A stretch of 64,000 bases of DNA, from positions 620,001 to 684,000 of the forward strand of contig NZ_CP030085.1 of assembly GCF_003261235.1 (NCBI RefSeq). Direction: 5' to 3'. The DNA is from Polynucleobacter paneuropaeus. GTDB lineage: Bacteria > Pseudomonadota > Gammaproteobacteria > Burkholderiales > Burkholderiaceae. Both the position numbers and the translations under genes were made by a program. A model generated the notes under the pieces. The model saw only the letters and a program-made list of their open reading frames with translations. It searched no databases and had not been told where the DNA came from. This document shows, in pieces, positions 16,770-25,522 of this stretch. How positions within the stretch are numbered: the first letter of the stretch is position 1; each line of letters begins with the position of its first letter.

Positions 16770-17789
16770 ATGGCAGATGAAAACCTCACCGCAGGTGAAC
16801 TTGACGAGCTGTTAAAAGACGTTGAGTTAACTGAAGAACAAAAAAATGCCCAAATGCAGGAGCAAAACCTGCAGGGCGCACAAGCTAAGACATTTAATTT
16901 AGGCACCCAAGAGCGCCTGGTTCGTGGCCGTATGCCCACGATCGAAACAGTACATGAGCGTTTTATTCGTTTGTTACGAATTACGGCCTCCAATTTATTT
17001 GGCCAGCTTATTGAGGTAAAAACATCAGCAACTACAACCTGTAAGTATGGTGAGTTGCTCGCCAAGCATAGTCAACCTAGTAACATTAATTTGATCAAAC
17101 TGAAACCACTGCGCGGTACAGGTTTGTTGATTATGGATCCCAATTTGGTGTTGTACACCGTTGATAATCTCTTTGGTGGTGGTGCCCGTTTTCCAGTCTC
17201 TATCGAAGGTCGTGAATTTACGGCTACTGAGATGCGGATTGTAGGTACGCTATTACAAACCTTCTTTGGTTCCTATAAAGAAGCATGGGCCCCAGCGTAC
17301 CCTATAGAATGCGAACACGTTAGCTCAGAAATGAATTTGTCATTCGTCAACATTGCGATGGCTAGCGAGTTAATGTCAACCACCACTTTCACACTCGTCA
17401 TTGGCGAAGCGAATTACGAGATTGAGCTGTGTGTCCCTTACATGATGCTCGAACCCATCATGGATATTCTGACATCTCAGACTCAGGGCATGGTGTCTGA
17501 GCATGATCATATCTGGGAACTGAGTTTGCTAGAGCAGGTACAAGCAGTTGAAGTAGAGGTAGTTGCTAATTTGGGCAATAAAACCATGTTGATGGAAGAA
17601 ATCATTGCCTTAAAGAATGGCGACGTTATCCCCCTATCTTATTTAGCAGAAATTCCTGTGACAGTAGATAACGTACCTGTATTGTCCTGTCGCTATGGGA
17701 TATACAACAACCAATACTCTTTGCGAGTTGAAAAACTCTTAAAACCCGACGCATCTGAATATATTAAAGGAGCCAATGATGGCAAATGA
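16770..17789 (+). CDS. fliM: FliM, C-ring switch protein
   Basis: 339 residues. An N-terminal CheY-binding-like peptide (LTAGELDELLKDVE, cf. LSQxEIDALL) is followed by the CheC-like middle domain (IETVHERFIRLLRITASNLF; LLIMDPNLVLYTVDNLFGGG) and the C-terminal SpoA domain (VEVVANLGNKTMLMEEI). The CheY-P site is kept although no che genes are in the window. It overlaps fliN by 11 nt. Confidence 0.97.
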   Translation: MADENLTAGELDELLKDVELTEEQKNAQMQEQNLQGAQAKTFNLGTQERLVRGRMPTIETVHERFIRLLRITASNLFGQLIEVKTSATTTCKYGELLAKHSQPSNINLIKLKPLRGTGLLIMDPNLVLYTVDNLFGGGARFPVSIEGREFTATEMRIVGTLLQTFFGSYKEAWAPAYPIECEHVSSEMNLSFVNIAMASELMSTTTFTLVIGEANYEIELCVPYMMLEPIMDILTSQTQGMVSEHDHIWELSLLEQVQAVEVEVVANLGNKTMLMEEIIALKNGDVIPLSYLAEIPVTVDNVPVLSCRYGIYNNQYSLRVEKLLKPDASEYIKGANDGK

Positions 17790-18126
17790 AATTGAATCCG
17801 GCAATCAAGAGGGCGCCGAAGTATTTAATGAGCTGGAAGGGAATGATAAGTCCCAGCCACAGGAAAAGGATTTGGAATTTATTAAAGATATTCCGGTCCA
17901 GTTGTCTGTGGAAATCGGCCGCACAAAAATTCCAATTAAGACACTTCTGCAGTTAACCCAGGGTTCTATCGTTGAGTTAGATGCCGCATCAGGTGATTTG
18001 ATGGATATTCTGGTTAATGGCACGATGATTGCTAAAGGCGAGGTGGTGGTGATTAATGAAAAGTTCGGTATTCGCCTGACTGAAATCATTACGCCAATTG
18101 AACGCATTCGTAAATTAAATAAATAA
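17779..18126 (+). CDS. fliN: FliN, C-ring switch protein
   Basis: 115 residues from the second of two tandem ATGs, which lies 6 nt from AAAGGAG (the first is only 3 nt away). Acidic N-terminus, then a SpoA domain (IPVQLSVEIGRTKIPIKTLL; GSIVELDAASGDLMDILVNG; VVVINEKFGIRLTEII). It forms the bottom of the C ring and docks FliH. Confidence 0.96.
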   Translation: MANEIESGNQEGAEVFNELEGNDKSQPQEKDLEFIKDIPVQLSVEIGRTKIPIKTLLQLTQGSIVELDAASGDLMDILVNGTMIAKGEVVVINEKFGIRLTEIITPIERIRKLNK

Positions 18127-18177
18127 ATCAATAAATAATTAATTTAAATAAGCTCAATAAGCCAAAAAAAGCACAAG

Positions 18178-18795
18178 ATGACCATCCTGAAAACACGTAA
18201 CTGGGCAATTCTCTCAAGCCTCTTCTTCGCTGAAGTAGCAATGGCTCAGGTCACCCGCGTTCCAGAGTCGGATGGTGGTCCCTTTAGAGTAATCCTGGGT
18301 TTGCTATTGGTACTAGGCTTGATTGCGGGTTTGGCTTGGGCAATGAAAAAACTCAATCATGCCAAAATTGGTAATCAATCCGTTGCCAAAATTGTTGGCG
18401 GCGTGAGTGTGGGACCGCGTGAGCGAGTGGTAGTCGTTGAAATTGGTGGCAATTGGGTGGTTGTCGGTGTGGCCTCAGGCCAAGTTAATAGCTTGGCTAA
18501 TTTCAAAGTAGCAGATCTGGATTTTAGTGATGGCTATGAAGAGACGCCATTTTATGAAGATGAGCCCGCACCAAGTACATCACAAAATGCTCGCGCACAA
18601 CGCCAGGCAGAACCCCGTTTTCAATTCCGATCTGAGTTTGATGAGGAGCAGTCAACATCTTCGTCTCAATTACAAGAAGAGCCGCGCAATATGCAAAGCA
18701 GCTTTAAACCACAAACCAATGCTGCCAAATTTCATAAAGAAAATGTGAAACGGTTTTTACGAAAAATCTTAAAAGTGGGTGATGGCAATGAATGA
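18178..18795 (+). CDS. fliO: FliO, export-gate assembly protein
   Basis: 205 residues. Possible cleaved or anchoring N-terminal hydrophobic segment, then a membrane helix (VILGLLLVLGLIAGLAWAMK) and the FliO cytoplasmic fold (VGGVSVGPRERVVVVEIGGN, then WVVVGVASGQVNSL). The tail after about residue 125 is longer than usual, Gln/Ser/Glu-rich and basic at the end. FliO helps FliP assemble. It overlaps fliP. Confidence 0.9.
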   Translation: MTILKTRNWAILSSLFFAEVAMAQVTRVPESDGGPFRVILGLLLVLGLIAGLAWAMKKLNHAKIGNQSVAKIVGGVSVGPRERVVVVEIGGNWVVVGVASGQVNSLANFKVADLDFSDGYEETPFYEDEPAPSTSQNARAQRQAEPRFQFRSEFDEEQSTSSSQLQEEPRNMQSSFKPQTNAAKFHKENVKRFLRKILKVGDGNE

Positions 18796-19585
18796 TTTAA
18801 CAGAATTCAAACCCATTTCTCTTAACGCAAAGACAATTTTTTGGGCGCTATGCCTAGGTTTTGCCTTGGCTTGTATTTTTTACACCATTCCAAGTTATGC
18901 GGCGAATAATTCATCTCTAAATGTTTTATCTAGCTCCGCTGGGCCTGGCGGCAGCCAAAACTATAGCTTGAGTCTGCAGACTCTGATTCTGCTCACTTCT
19001 TTATCTTTTTTACCAACCGTTTTATTAATGATGACCAGTTTTACACGCATCATTATTGTGCTCTCTCTTTTGCGTCAGGCGATTGGTGCACAGGCAACCC
19101 CACCTAACCAAATCTTGTTGGGCTTAGCTTTATTTTTAACCTTTTTTGTGATGGGGCCAGTATTTGATCGAGTCTATAACGAGGCATATCAACCGCTCAA
19201 TGACAACAAGATCACCATTCAGCAGGCTCTAGAAAAAGGTTCCGTACCGATTCGAGAGTTCATGCTTAAGCAAACCCGTGAAAATGATCTGGCTTTGTTC
19301 TTAAATATGTCAGGCAAGAAAGTTGCTTCACCGGATGACATTCCGATGAGTGTTTTGGTGCCTAGCTTTATGACTAGCGAACTGAAAACCGGCTTTCAGA
19401 TTGGCTTTAGTATTTTTATTCCTTTTTTGATCATTGATATGGTGGTCGCTAGTGTGCTGATGGCCATGGGCATGATGATGGTCTCACCAGCGATTATTTC
19501 ATTACCGTTCAAGCTGATGTTGTTTGTATTGGTAGATGGATGGCAGCTCTTGCTAGGCTCCTTAGCAGCCAGTTTTGCGCAGTAA
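18782..19585 (+). CDS. fliP: FliP, export-gate protein
   Basis: 267 residues from the ATG at 18782 (another ATG two codons on also fits). Signal-peptide-like first helix, then LTSLSFLPTVLLMMTSFTRI, RQAIGAQATPPNQILLGLAL and the C-terminal FliP helices ending in LMLFVLVDGWQLLLGSL. FliP5-FliQ4-FliR1 makes the export gate. It overlaps fliO by about 14 nt. Confidence 0.97.
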   Translation: MAMNDLTEFKPISLNAKTIFWALCLGFALACIFYTIPSYAANNSSLNVLSSSAGPGGSQNYSLSLQTLILLTSLSFLPTVLLMMTSFTRIIIVLSLLRQAIGAQATPPNQILLGLALFLTFFVMGPVFDRVYNEAYQPLNDNKITIQQALEKGSVPIREFMLKQTRENDLALFLNMSGKKVASPDDIPMSVLVPSFMTSELKTGFQIGFSIFIPFLIIDMVVASVLMAMGMMMVSPAIISLPFKLMLFVLVDGWQLLLGSLAASFAQ

Positions 19586-19624
19586 ACAATAGAAATATAG
19601 AAAAATAAGACTAGGATAAAAGTC

Positions 19625-19894
19625 ATGACGCCAGAATCAGTAATGAATATCGGACGCCTTGCAATGGAGACAACCCTCATGGTTGGTGCGCCTTTGCTCT
19701 TGGTGTCTCTGGTAGTGGGTTTGATCATTTCGGTGTTTCAGGCGGCAACGCAAATTAATGAAGCAACTTTGTCCTTCATTCCAAAGCTATTAGGCATTTT
19801 GCTCACGTTACTCATCGCTGGGCCTTGGATGATCTCTGTATTAGTAACCTATATGCGCGGTATGTTCAGTAACTTTTCGCTCTTGATGGGCTAA
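19625..19894 (+). CDS. fliQ: FliQ, export-gate protein
   Basis: 89 residues, two membrane helices, standard length. Motifs: MNIGRLAMETTLMVGAPLLL and VFQAATQINEATLSFIPKLL. It packs around FliP/FliR in the gate. Confidence 0.97.
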   Translation: MTPESVMNIGRLAMETTLMVGAPLLLVSLVVGLIISVFQAATQINEATLSFIPKLLGILLTLLIAGPWMISVLVTYMRGMFSNFSLLMG

Positions 19895-19912
19895 TACAAT
19901 AAATCCTCACCC

Positions 19913-20689
19913 ATGCTGACGCTCAATAGCGAACTCATTCAAGCTTGGGTTGTCACCATCTTAATACCGCTTACGCGTATTTTAGGTTTTGTAGCCGTCG
20001 CCCCCTTTTTTGGTAATCAAGCGATCTCACTGCAGATTAAAGTAGCGATGGGTATTTTGCTTGCGATGGTGATTGCACCAGCAGCACCAGCAATGCCGAA
20101 TATTGATTTACTCTCCTTGAGCGGTGCGTTGATTGTTGCCGAGCAATTGATTGTGGGTCTGGCAATTGGTTTTATGGCGCAGCTTATCTTTAGTGCGATT
20201 GAGTTTGCGGGTCAGGTGAGTGGTATGACCATGGGCTTTGGATTTGCTACCAATTACGACCCTCAGTCAGGCGGTACAACGGTAGTGATCAGCCAACTGA
20301 TGGGTATCTTGGCGCTCTTAGTATTCCTAAGTATGAATGGTCACTTGATCATGATTTCTGCATTACTACAGAGTTTCTATGACATTCCCGTCACAGCGCA
20401 AGCCCATATGATCGATGGCATGATGATTGCCACTTGGGGTGCGAAGCTTTTTAGTATTGCCTTACAGCTCTCATTACCCATTGTGGCCACTTTGCTGATT
20501 ACGAATTTAGCTCTCGGTATTTTGACTAGATCCTCACCCCAGCTTAATATTTTTGGTATTGGCTTTCCGCTCACTCTGCTAGTAGGATTTTTGGTGATTA
20601 TGTTGATGCTGCCTACCTTAGCCGCTCCTTATCAAATCGTGATTGAGCAGGGGATTGAGGCTAGTAAAAATATGTTGAAGTTGAGGTAA
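19913..20689 (+). CDS. fliR: FliR, export-gate protein
   Basis: 258 residues, about six membrane helices. Motifs: VVTILIPLTRILGFVAVAPF, GEQ-like VAEQLIVGLAIGFMAQLIFS and FATNYDPQSGG. It closes the fli operon; the downstream region is a toxin-antitoxin island rather than flagellar. Confidence 0.97.
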   Translation: MLTLNSELIQAWVVTILIPLTRILGFVAVAPFFGNQAISLQIKVAMGILLAMVIAPAAPAMPNIDLLSLSGALIVAEQLIVGLAIGFMAQLIFSAIEFAGQVSGMTMGFGFATNYDPQSGGTTVVISQLMGILALLVFLSMNGHLIMISALLQSFYDIPVTAQAHMIDGMMIATWGAKLFSIALQLSLPIVATLLITNLALGILTRSSPQLNIFGIGFPLTLLVGFLVIMLMLPTLAAPYQIVIEQGIEASKNMLKLR

Positions 20690-20778
20690 GAATTGGCTTA
20701 GTTATTTTTAGGCAAATTAAAGGTGGTTGCAATATTACAAATCCCGGACGCTTATAGGGATTAAGGTTTAAAAGATAG

Positions 20779-20805
20779 TTTACTTTATACCTATATAGGT
20801 ATAAT
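20779..20805 (+). promoter_or_regulatory. TA-type promoter with perfect 18-bp palindromic operator
   Basis: TATACCTATATAGGTATA at 20786-20803 is a perfect palindrome. It overlaps a -10 box (TATAAT, 20800-20805); a weak -35 (TTTACT) is 15 bp upstream. An antitoxin-bound operator in a type II TA promoter fits this layout, and the HigA-like gene lies just downstream. Predicted transcription would begin at about the ATG at 20812, giving a leaderless remnant ORF. Confidence 0.65.
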
Positions 20806-20943
20806 ATGGACATGTCGAATTACTTAAAATCGTTGTATTGTTTTCAAAAGAAATCGACTAGCGGTATTGCTACTCTAAAACCGGATATGGATTTAATTCA
20901 TGAGCGTCTAAAAGTTGCTCAAGAACATGCTAAAAGGAAATAG
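20806..20943 (+). pseudogene. HigB/RelE-type toxin remnant (C-terminus only)
   Basis: Forty-five codons. The segment YLKSLYCFQKKSTSGIAT, followed by a D-L-I-x-x-R-L-K-x-A tail, is the C-terminus of HigB-like (Gp49 type) toxins that pair with XRE antitoxins. The N-terminal two thirds are missing: the promoter palindrome sits directly in front. It looks like a deletion that joined promoter and toxin tail while sparing the antitoxin. An mRNA-cleaving activity is not expected from this fragment. Confidence 0.65.
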
Positions 20944-20946
20944 AGT

Positions 20947-21267
20947 ATGACCAAAGTTGAAAACAGCAGCGGCAATGTCTATGCTGACCTGGGTGATAGC
21001 CAGGTAGAAGAAATGTTGGTTAAAGCTCGCCTAGCTTATAAGATTGGGGAAATTATCAAGCAGCGCCGTCTGACTCAAGTTGAGGCTGCTGAGCTTTTGG
21101 GGCTGACCCAACCGAAACTCTCCGGCTTACTTCGCGGTCAATTTAGAGGTATTAGCGAAACCAAAATGCTCGAATGTCTTAATCGTTTAGGTAGAGATGT
21201 GCAAATTGTGATTCGCAGAGGATCACGTTCGCAAGTTGATGGCCACACTAGCGTGGTATTTGCCTGA
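20947..21267 (+). CDS. HigA-type XRE-family antitoxin, now without a toxin
   Basis: 106 residues. The HTH covers about 41-70 (LTQVEAAELLGLTQPKLSGL); N-terminal VYADLGDSQVEEMLVKARLA and C-terminal RDVQIVIRRG are typical of the HigA2/COG5606 group. It starts 3 nt after the toxin remnant with AAGGAAA as SD. It is probably the repressor for the palindrome at 20786. With the toxin truncated it is an orphan antitoxin that might neutralise related toxins. Confidence 0.85.
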   Translation: MTKVENSSGNVYADLGDSQVEEMLVKARLAYKIGEIIKQRRLTQVEAAELLGLTQPKLSGLLRGQFRGISETKMLECLNRLGRDVQIVIRRGSRSQVDGHTSVVFA

Positions 21268-21325
21268 GCTCATCTTGGGCCTTAGTAGTTCAGGTTAGCG
21301 ATCTAAAAGAAAAAAGAAAATAACA

Positions 21326-21538
21326 ATGCCATTAACGAAGTTATTTCAAGATACAGTAACAGCTCGGGTTGAGCGTGATCCTGCTTTTAGAGAGGCTCTA
21401 TTCCAAGAGACAATGTCTGCCTTTATTGAAGGTGATACCGTTCTTGGAAAAAGCTTACTTGGAGATCTAGTGAATTCGATTAATAAGTTAAATGGTCGTT
21501 TTAGGTGCCATCTCAGTACGCCCCATGCTCAAAAGTAG
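21326..21538 (+). pseudogene. Truncated antitoxin-like protein (N-terminal half)
   Basis: Seventy codons. LTKLFQDTVTARVERDPAFR, followed by E-A-L-F-Q-E and GDTVLGKSLLGDLVNSIN, matches the N-terminus of small HTH antitoxins that normally continue into a KSLxRM..GNPxAxNL helix-turn-helix. That second half is absent; the frame instead runs into an unrelated short tail. It is likely a decayed antitoxin, without a visible toxin. Confidence 0.5.
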
Positions 21539-21599
21539 TGCTAACTAGATCAAATAATGTTATATTTAATGTGCTAATTATATCTTTTTGGTATATAAA

Positions 21600-22436
21600 A
21601 TGAACATAAATTATAATAAATCATCTAAAACCCTAGGTTCTCGTATGGCAGGATTAATTACGCACCTATATGAAAAAGGACTCATGACGTTTAGGGTAGC
21701 TGACGCCGTTAAATATACGGGACTATCGCCAGTTGCGGTAAGTAACTTATTGCACAAAGCGCAGCAACGCGGGCTCGTTACGCGACTAAAGCCCGGTCTA
21801 TTCAACTTGGTGCCTTTTGAGTTGGGGGATGTGTCGGAGCATATCGATAGTCCTTATATTATCGCGAGAGAGATTGTAGGGATGGCGCCTTATTTTTTAT
21901 CGTATGGAACTGCATTCGAGTTGCATCGGATGGTCACACAGCCAATATTCACTACATATGTTTCATCAACTAAGCGTTTACGTCCTCAGACTGTTGGAGG
22001 ATATGACTTCAAGTTTGTAAATATAAGGGATGAACAGGTCTTTGGGATAGAGAAATACTGGGTAGATAAAGAGCGCTTTGTATTCATCAGTGATTTAGAA
22101 AGAACGCTGATTGATGGCTTAAAGCACCCAGAGTATGTTGGAGGAATTACTGAGGTGGCTAGGGGTTTATGGATGCAAAAAGAGGCGATTAATGTTAGAA
22201 CTCTCATTGCATATGCTAAAGAGCTCGGCGTAGGTGCGGTAATCCGGCGCCTCGGATATCTATTGGAGGGATATGGGTTGGCAGATGAAAATATGTTGCA
22301 AGAATTACAAAAGTACTTAAGTGCAACCTATCAGCTCCTAGATCCACAATTGCCTCCTGAAGGACCCTTTCTTTCTAGGTGGAAATTACAACTTAATGTG
22401 AGTCAAGAAGAGCTTGAAACTGTGAGGTTTGGATAA
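21600..22436 (+). CDS. AbiEi-type antitoxin / transcriptional regulator
   Basis: 278 residues from the ATG of MNINYNKSS. Winged-helix N-terminus (VADAVKYTGLSPVAVSNLLH, then GLVTRLKPGLFNLVP) and the AbiEi C-terminal domain (DLERTLIDGLKHPEYVGG). AbiEi represses its operon and, with AbiEii, makes a type IV TA system used in phage abortive infection. The stop overlaps the next start (TAATG-like, 1 nt), the standard AbiE arrangement. A+T-rich leader with no strong SD. Confidence 0.9.
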   Translation: MNINYNKSSKTLGSRMAGLITHLYEKGLMTFRVADAVKYTGLSPVAVSNLLHKAQQRGLVTRLKPGLFNLVPFELGDVSEHIDSPYIIAREIVGMAPYFLSYGTAFELHRMVTQPIFTTYVSSTKRLRPQTVGGYDFKFVNIRDEQVFGIEKYWVDKERFVFISDLERTLIDGLKHPEYVGGITEVARGLWMQKEAINVRTLIAYAKELGVGAVIRRLGYLLEGYGLADENMLQELQKYLSATYQLLDPQLPPEGPFLSRWKLQLNVSQEELETVRFG

Positions 22437-23269
22437 TGATTCCGCAAAGAAATATTTCCCTGATCTCCAATCAATTATTAAGAGAGGGGGGTAAACGTGT
22501 TCCCGAGTCCGTGATTGAGCGTGACTATGTATTGGCTTGGTTTTTGACTGGACTTGCCAATCACCCTTTGGGTAAGGTATTGATCTTTAAGGGTGGAACA
22601 GCGCTTCGACGTTGCTGGATTGACCACTATCGCTTTTCAGAAGACCTGGATTTCACTTTAACGAAACCTATTGAGTTTTCAGAAATATTAGTTGGCTTAA
22701 ATGAGATATTTCATAACGTATATAGAGAGTGTGGATTAAAGATAGAGTTCGATAGAGAAGATCGGGCAAGCCACCAAAATAGCTATACTTTTTACCTCAA
22801 ATATCAAGGGCCGTTGCCAGCATCAAATGATGTCAAGGTAGACATCACGATTAATGAGGTATTTTGTTTCACCACAGAAAGTAAGCCTATTTTCCAAACC
22901 TATGATGCATTCGAAGATCTACCACGAGGATCAATGCTAAATGTATATGCCATTGAAGAAATTGTGATTGAAAAGGTCGCGGCTCTAAGTGATCGGGCTA
23001 GAAATGAACCTAGAGATCTTTATGACCTTTGGCATTTATTTGGAGAGTATTCAATTGTGCTTCAAGAGTTGCGCCCCGAACTAGAGCGCAAGTTGGCGCA
23101 TCGTAATAGATTTGTAAATGGCCTTGAGCAAGCAATTGCTGTTAAAAGCGAGCGACTAAAGCGTAACTGGACAGGTCGCCTAGCGCATCAGATGAGTGCT
23201 CTTCCAGAATTTGATGGTGTTTTCAGGGACGTTATGAAGGAAATTAGAGCGGCTGATTTACCGGAATGA
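22436..23269 (+). CDS. AbiEii-type nucleotidyltransferase toxin
   Basis: 277 residues. The nucleotidyltransferase core is intact: FKGGTALRRCW (G53-G54-T55) and SEDLDF with D70 and D72, then a basic VEKVAALSDRARNEPRDLYD helix. This is the DUF1814/AbiEii family, which transfers nucleotides to tRNA or other substrates and is held in check by AbiEi. With a full active site the module is probably functional. Confidence 0.9.
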   Translation: MIPQRNISLISNQLLREGGKRVPESVIERDYVLAWFLTGLANHPLGKVLIFKGGTALRRCWIDHYRFSEDLDFTLTKPIEFSEILVGLNEIFHNVYRECGLKIEFDREDRASHQNSYTFYLKYQGPLPASNDVKVDITINEVFCFTTESKPIFQTYDAFEDLPRGSMLNVYAIEEIVIEKVAALSDRARNEPRDLYDLWHLFGEYSIVLQELRPELERKLAHRNRFVNGLEQAIAVKSERLKRNWTGRLAHQMSALPEFDGVFRDVMKEIRAADLPE

Positions 23270-23317
23270 TTACACCCTCTCTAAAACAGCCGGATTAGCA
23301 ATCGCCCAATATAGAAT

Positions 23318-24895
23318 ATGAATACATCCTTCCAACAAGCCTTCACACTTCATCAGCAAGGCGATGTAGAGCAAGCAAAATTGCTTTATGAAGATATTCT
23401 CCAAAATGATCCCAATCATTTTGACGCTCTACATATGCTCGGAGTGGCAGTTACCGATGAAGATCCTTCAAGAGCAGTGCAATTACTCTCCAAAGCGCTT
23501 GAAATTAATTCAACCATGCCAGAGTGTTTTAATAATGCAGCCCATGCGCTGATGAAGCTGGGGCAGTATGGCTTAGCGTTAGAGTGTTGCCGTCATTCCA
23601 TCGCACTTGAAGGGGGTAATTGGACAACCTATGCTAACGCGGCTGAGGCATTGCGTAATTTGCAGCGCCAAGAGGATGCTCTGGCGTCGATTAATGCAGC
23701 CATCAGTATTGCGCCAACCATGGCCAAACTCTATTCAAACCGCGGTAATCTATTTAAAGAGTTAGGGCAGCACGAACAGGCTTTACTAGAGTTTCAGACA
23801 GCCATTGAGCTTGACCCAGAGGACGCTACCTTTTATGTCAATCGAGGTCTAACTTATCAAGCTTTGAACCTGATTTACCCAGCCATTGAGAGTCAAGAAA
23901 AGGCGATTGCTCTAGACCCTCAGTTAGGAGCGGCACACGATACCCTGGCAAAGCTGTATTTGCTCAATGGTCATTTTCAATCTGGATGGGGTATGTATCA
24001 CTGGCGTTGGGAGGGTCGTGGTCTCAAGACCCAAGCGCTTAAAACTAGCAATCCAAAATGGCAAAAGGATAGCCCAGCTAAAAGAGTATTGGTATGGGCA
24101 GAGCAGGGCGCTAGCGAGCACATTCTCTTTGGCGGCTTGCTATTAGAGATGCAAAGATTAGCGCCTAATTTACTGGTGCAAGTTGATGAACGCCTCATTC
24201 CGTTATTTGAGCGCTCCATGCCAGAAATCACCTTCTATGCTGCAACAGAAACAGTAGATGAATCACTCTACGATGCCCATCTGGCATTAGGAGATCTACC
24301 CGGCCTATTCAGAAATGATTTAGATGACTTTCTGAATGTCAAACTTCAGTACCTCAAGCCAAAATTTGAGCAAAGAGCTGCTATTAGAGAGGCGCTAGCG
24401 AGGTCAGATGAGTTACTCATCGGTATTGCTTGGAGGGATGAAGATAATCCGCACGACAAATCAAAAAATATTGAACTGAACCGGTTGGCATCAGCCTTAA
24501 ATATGCCGGGAATCAAATTTGTTCACTTGCAACAGGGCATTATTGATCGAGAGCTTGCGGATCTTCAGTCCAAGTTGATGGTTCAGATCTATGGATATAA
24601 GCAGGTTAACGAATCAGTGGAGTTTGATGACTTAGCATCGCTAGTCAGTGCATGTGATTTAGTGATTTCTACTGACAACATCGTTGCGGACTTAGCGGGC
24701 TCTATTAATGTTCCCTGCTGGGTCTTATTACCTAAAGCGCCACAATGGCGCTGGTTATCTGGGGTGACTTTAAGCCCATGGTATCCCAGCTTAAGGCTTT
24801 ACCGACAAGAGCAGCAGGGCGTTTGGAATGCGCCACTAGATAAAATCCGCCATGATCTGGTACCGCTATTAAAGCAGTCTACTCAATACAACTGA
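23318..24895 (+). CDS. TPR protein with glycosyltransferase-like C-terminal domain
   Basis: 525 residues. About six TPR units fill residues 1-215 (ALHMLGVAV; YSNRGNLFKELGQHEQALLE; FYVNRGLTYQALNL). The C-terminal part opens with GWGMYHWRWEGR and AKRVLVWAEQGASEHILFGG, the family in which a GT9-like fold follows TPRs, and ends with LVSACDLVISTDNIVADLAG. Such proteins are common in flagellar clusters. Lying convergent with fliS and flagellin genes, it may glycosylate Ser/Thr-rich flagellins or be a carrier for that step. Enzymatic activity is inferred only. Confidence 0.75.
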   Translation: MNTSFQQAFTLHQQGDVEQAKLLYEDILQNDPNHFDALHMLGVAVTDEDPSRAVQLLSKALEINSTMPECFNNAAHALMKLGQYGLALECCRHSIALEGGNWTTYANAAEALRNLQRQEDALASINAAISIAPTMAKLYSNRGNLFKELGQHEQALLEFQTAIELDPEDATFYVNRGLTYQALNLIYPAIESQEKAIALDPQLGAAHDTLAKLYLLNGHFQSGWGMYHWRWEGRGLKTQALKTSNPKWQKDSPAKRVLVWAEQGASEHILFGGLLLEMQRLAPNLLVQVDERLIPLFERSMPEITFYAATETVDESLYDAHLALGDLPGLFRNDLDDFLNVKLQYLKPKFEQRAAIREALARSDELLIGIAWRDEDNPHDKSKNIELNRLASALNMPGIKFVHLQQGIIDRELADLQSKLMVQIYGYKQVNESVEFDDLASLVSACDLVISTDNIVADLAGSINVPCWVLLPKAPQWRWLSGVTLSPWYPSLRLYRQEQQGVWNAPLDKIRHDLVPLLKQSTQYN

Positions 24896-24922
24896 GCAAG
24901 ATAATTAATGCATAGCACAAAG

Positions 24923-24954
24923 CAATACACCTAAGCTACTGCTTAGGTGTATTG
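24923..24954. terminator. Bidirectional terminator-like hairpin
   Basis: Perfect 14-bp inverted repeat, CAATACACCTAAGC and GCTTAGGTGTATTG, with a 4-nt loop (TACT), lies between the converging TPR gene and fliS-like gene. There is no long U-tract on either side, but position and symmetry suit a shared transcription stop. Confidence 0.65.
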
Positions 24955-24982
24955 AATATCAATCGAATGGAGAATTACAGAA

Positions 24983-25396
24983 TTAAGCAGTGTGCTTCAT
25001 TGGCTCTGCAGCCTCAGCTGGTGCTGCTATGGTTCCAGCCGTTCCCTTGTTGTAAGGGCCTAAGATAACTTCCATTGATGCAATGACCAGGGGAAGATAC
25101 TCAAAATTCTGTGACTGAATGGCGCCATTGAGAATTTGAATATTGGTGCTATAGATCGTCTTGAGCATCGTGCGGTGTTGAGAATGTAATTTCTCATTGA
25201 GATTCTCTTGTACCCACTGCAAGCCTTCAGCGATTTCTAATAGTCTTTTGTGATTAGTTACAGGATCGAATTCGCCTGCCATGATCCGTTTAATGATGCT
25301 GATGACAGATTCAAACCAGCGTTTTTCAAAGCTAGCACCAGTCAGATTGTTATCCACTGACACATAAGCATTAATGGCGTTTTTGCTATTAAACAT
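24983..25396 (-). CDS. fliS: FliS-like flagellin chaperone
   Basis: 137 residues, all-helical by pattern. NAYVSVDNN, ASFEKRWFESVISIIKRIM, then RLLEIAEGLQWVQENLNE and TMLKTIYSTNIQILNGAI follow the FliS layout (N-terminal Y, amphipathic four-helix bundle, L-x-x-x-Y helix). It lies downstream of three flagellin genes in the same direction. Divergent from textbook FliS, with an Ala/Pro tail; the assignment rests on layout and context. Confidence 0.65.
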   Translation of the reverse strand: MFNSKNAINAYVSVDNNLTGASFEKRWFESVISIIKRIMAGEFDPVTNHKRLLEIAEGLQWVQENLNEKLHSQHRTMLKTIYSTNIQILNGAIQSQNFEYLPLVIASMEVILGPYNKGTAGTIAAPAEAAEPMKHTA

Positions 25397-25522
25397 GATG
25401 GTCTCTCGTTATCCGTTATTTCGTGTTCTTTATTAGAATCATTCTATCTGAAAACCCTCTGATTTATATGAACTCATCATGAAATGATCATTAGTACAAA
25501 TCAAGGGGTATCAGGGCTCAAA

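Noticed and set aside
20690..23270. Mobile element carrying the TA island
   Set aside because: No transposase, integrase, tRNA or flanking direct repeat was seen.
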